Positions 63,914 to 64,000 of a stretch of DNA of 64,000 nucleotides are shown one piece after another (position 1 is the stretch's first letter; each line of letters starts with the position of its first letter). The position numbers and the translations under genes are program-made. This stretch comes from Branchipolynoe longqiensis (lineage: Eukaryota > Annelida > Polychaeta > Phyllodocida > Polynoidae). The stretch is taken from contig CM059198.1 of NCBI GenBank assembly GCA_030323885.1, forward strand, positions 8,764,086-8,828,085, in the 5' to 3' direction. Under the pieces are notes generated by a model that was not told the DNA's origin, did no database searches, and saw only the letters and a program-made list of their open reading frames with translations.

Positions 63914-64000
63914 TCAGGGATGAATGTGGTCTCCGGCAAAATACGCGGAAATCATAACGAGATCATTAATACATCAACGGCAAATTTCTGCGATAACGCA
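63914..64000. mobile_element. hAT-like MITE, cut by window edge
   Basis: CAGGGATGAATGTGGTCTCC GGCAAAATACGCGG then GGCAAATTTCTGCGATAACG matches the family start at 29050 and 30737. Confidence 0.7.

Overview
This is a eukaryotic nuclear window, almost certainly from a marine invertebrate and most likely a mollusc. The evidence is split exons with GT/AG borders, AT-rich introns, several tRNA-derived SINE families, non-LTR retrotransposon fragments, TIR/MITE elements and a dense set of minisatellites. The mollusc assignment rests on the general look of the SINE families and is an inference. There are no prokaryotic operons, CRISPR arrays or convincing tRNA/rRNA genes; tRNA-like stretches belong to SINEs.

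Two host genes can be supported. (1) On the + strand, a two-exon gene (4032-4166 and 6155-7336) encodes about 438 aa with a death-fold (CARD-like) N-terminus followed by coiled coil, a Gly run and a Gln-rich tail. (2) On the - strand, a TMCC-family (transmembrane and coiled-coil, Tmemb_cc2) gene has its last exon at 20360-20486. Nine further coding exons (23259-23437, 24429-24518, 27876-28007, 29512-29619, 30218-30338, 33985-34066, 34261-34340, 35821-35853, 38568-38698) join in perfect phase to a 360-aa protein. A tenth upstream exon (63159-63203) shows that a longer form begins beyond the right edge. The 38.6-kb exon therefore looks like an alternative first exon inside a 27-kb intron.

The main mobile element is an Ngaro/PAT-type tyrosine-recombinase retrotransposon (45625-51160, coding strand -). 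It has split direct repeats (A1-ORFs-B1A2B2), gag with a CCHC-like cluster, RT/RNase H with YVDD, and a tyrosine recombinase with its R-H-R-Y residues. It sits cleanly inside a SINE, and the pre-insertion site can be read across the 3-bp core ATG. Its reading frames are broken mostly at G/C homopolymers.

Region by region: 1-4 kb is packed with SINE-1 copies, a TTAA-flanked MITE and a TIR element. 4-7.3 kb is the CARD-like gene. 9-12.2 kb is a CR1/L2-like LINE whose RT core is deleted, split by the 3' end of an RNase H-bearing LINE. 12.5-20 kb is gene-poor with tandem repeats. 20.3-38.7 kb is the TMCC gene body with repeats in its introns, including a 0.9-kb polypurine tract. 36.6-42.9 kb is a run of minisatellites around the alternative first exon. 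45-51 kb is the Ngaro-like element. 51.3-64 kb holds an RTE-like LINE 3' end, microsatellites and minisatellites, further SINEs, MITEs and TIR elements, and the upstream TMCC exon.
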